6,024 nt of DNA from Verrucomicrobiota bacterium (GTDB taxonomy: Bacteria > Verrucomicrobiota > Verrucomicrobiia > Limisphaerales > JADLHS01), in NCBI GenBank assembly GCA_025360895.1, contig JANYBF010000353.1:1-6024 (forward strand), given 5' to 3'. Position 1 is the stretch's first letter, and the number at the start of each line of letters is the position of its first letter. Positions 4,804-6,024 of this stretch are shown here, piece by piece. Made by a program: the position numbers and the translations under genes. The notes beneath the pieces were generated by a model, which ran no database searches, was not told the origin of the DNA, and saw nothing but the letters and a program-made list of their open reading frames with translations.

Positions 4804-6024
4804 ATGGTCATGCTTCGCACGTCGCTATGTTTCATTTTGGCTGCCATCTCAATTTCCGCTGCGGCTGCCACCAATCGTCTCGCATTCGATTCGTTGCCGC
4901 ACGCGCACTTTGAATTCACCGGCCCGGTCGGCGAACGCATTCAAGCCAACCTTGATCAGTGGTTGCTGCGTGCGCCGCAGGCCAACCCCGGCATGTTGGA
5001 AATGTTCCGCGTGCGCGACCGCAAGCCCGAGCCGCAGTTGGTGCCGTGGGCCGGCGAATTCGTCGGCAAGTATCTCATATCCGCCGTGCAGGCCTTGCGG
5101 ATGACCGACGATCCGCGCCTGCGTCAGCAGGTGTCGAACGTGGTTGCCGAGTTGATCGCAACACAGGCGGACGATGGCTATCTCGGGCCGTTCCCGAAAA
5201 ACATCCGCCTGTTGAAGAACTGGGATCTGTGGGGTCACTACCACGCCATTCAGGCGCTGCTGTTCTGGAATGAATACAGCGGGGATCCGACCGCGCTTGC
5301 CGCCGCGCGCAAGGCCGGTGATCTGGTCTGCGACACTTATCTCGACACGGGCAAGCGCGTATTGGACGCCGGCGATTCCGAGATGAACATGTCCATCCTC
5401 ACCGGGATGGCGATGCTGTATCGCGTCACCGGCGAACCACGTTACCTCCGTATGGCGCATGAGGTGGAAAAAGATTGGGAACGTGCGGGCGATTATCTCC
5501 GCGCCGGGCTCGACGGCCGGGAATACTTCCAGGGACCGAAGCCGCGCTGGGAAAGTCTGCATGATTTGCAGGGGCTGGTCGAAATGTGGCGCATTACCGG
5601 CGAGCCGAAATATCGCGAAGCGTTCGAGCATCACTGGCGAAGCATCCGGCGCTGGGACCGGCGCAACACCGGCGGCTTCAGTTCCGGCGAACAAGCCACC
5701 GGTAATCCCTACACGCCCAGTGCCATCGAAACCTGCTGCACGGTTGCGTGGATGGCGATCACGATTGATTACCTCAAGCTCACGGGCGATTCCCACGCGG
5801 CGGACGAACTTGAACTGGCCACGCTTAACGGCGGCCTGGGTGCGCAACACCCGAGCGGTCGCTGGTTCACCTACAACACGCCGATGGATGGCGTCCGCGA
5901 AGCCAGTGCGCACTCGATTGTGTTCCAGTCGCGCGCCGGCACGCCCGAACTAAACTGCTGCTCCGTCAACGGCCCGCGTGTGCCCGGCATGTTGAGCGAG
6001 TGGGCCGTGATGTCGGCTCCCGAC
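4804..6024 (+). CDS. GH127 beta-L-arabinofuranosidase-like enzyme (5' part)
   Basis: The reading frame from ATG 4804 stays open to the window edge: 407 residues, against roughly 600-700 for the family, so the C-terminal part is missing. Residues 1-22 form a signal peptide (MVMLRTSLCFILAAISISAA), so the enzyme is exported. Residues about 43-400 form the (alpha/alpha)6 barrel of glycoside hydrolase family 127 (DUF1680), which removes beta-L-arabinofuranose from plant glycans. Key residues in family order are the acid/base Glu296 (TGGFSSGEQ), zinc ligands Glu309 and Cys311 (IETCC), and Cys385-Cys386 (LNCCSVNGPR), the first Cys being the expected nucleophile. The spacing matches the characterised Bifidobacterium enzyme closely. 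Substrate may differ, as DUF1680 is broad and GH146 is related. AGGTAGG (4795-4801) lies just upstream; the ATG at 4810 is an alternative start. Confidence 0.88.
   Translation, partial: MVMLRTSLCFILAAISISAAAATNRLAFDSLPHAHFEFTGPVGERIQANLDQWLLRAPQANPGMLEMFRVRDRKPEPQLVPWAGEFVGKYLISAVQALRMTDDPRLRQQVSNVVAELIATQADDGYLGPFPKNIRLLKNWDLWGHYHAIQALLFWNEYSGDPTALAAARKAGDLVCDTYLDTGKRVLDAGDSEMNMSILTGMAMLYRVTGEPRYLRMAHEVEKDWERAGDYLRAGLDGREYFQGPKPRWESLHDLQGLVEMWRITGEPKYREAFEHHWRSIRRWDRRNTGGFSSGEQATGNPYTPSAIETCCTVAWMAITIDYLKLTGDSHAADELELATLNGGLGAQHPSGRWFTYNTPMDGVREASAHSIVFQSRAGTPELNCCSVNGPRVPGMLSEWAVMSAPD

Noticed and set aside
4849..5913. A 354-codon open frame on the minus strand
   Set aside because: It lies wholly opposite the GH127 gene, whose family motifs are unambiguous. 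The antisense frame is open because of GC-rich codon bias in the real gene and shows no recognisable motif.

Overview
The window looks like soil- or freshwater-type Verrucomicrobiota DNA, probably near the Pedosphaera/Limisphaerales group. The main clue is the C-terminus of the lectin protein (a 'YASTDLVSW ... RFYTFRE' tail), of a kind common on secreted proteins of that phylum. Moderate to high GC, few clear Shine-Dalgarno sites and many secreted hypothetical proteins fit. This placement is inference; no phylogenetic marker is present.

Layout. (1) 1-111: C-terminal end of an unrecognised plus-strand gene. (2) 187-1521: four small plus-strand genes, each overlapping the next by 4 bases (ATGA), encoding a lipoprotein with a BamE/SmpA-like motif, two predicted secreted proteins and a three-helix membrane protein. 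This is a translationally coupled envelope operon of unknown function. (3) 1671-3739: two plus-strand genes for exported proteins, one with two FG-GAP/calcium-loop-like motifs and one with a legume-lectin-like domain. (4) 3787-4653: a minus-strand type II toxin-antitoxin pair (antitoxin plus PIN-domain VapC-like toxin, overlapping by 4 bases) with a coding-like relic on each side, so it sits in decayed or rearranged DNA. (5) 4804 to the right edge: the largest gene, an incomplete plus-strand GH127 (DUF1680) beta-L-arabinofuranosidase-like enzyme. Its acid/base Glu and Glu-Cys-Cys-Cys zinc/nucleophile set are all visible.

How the parts may work together. The exported lectin and the exported GH127 enzyme both suggest binding and breakdown of plant-type polysaccharide, but the toxin-antitoxin island separates them and no shared operon is visible. 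The piece just before the GH127 start (4690-4800) reads as the C-terminus of a further plus-strand protein ending 3 bases before the GH127 start codon. The enzyme may therefore once have been the distal gene of an operon whose upstream gene was cut away when the toxin-antitoxin segment arrived.

No rRNA, tRNA, CRISPR array or complete insertion sequence was found. The strongest candidates for something undescribed are the four-gene overlapping operon and the toxin-antitoxin island with its two relics; neither can be called a new system from sequence alone.
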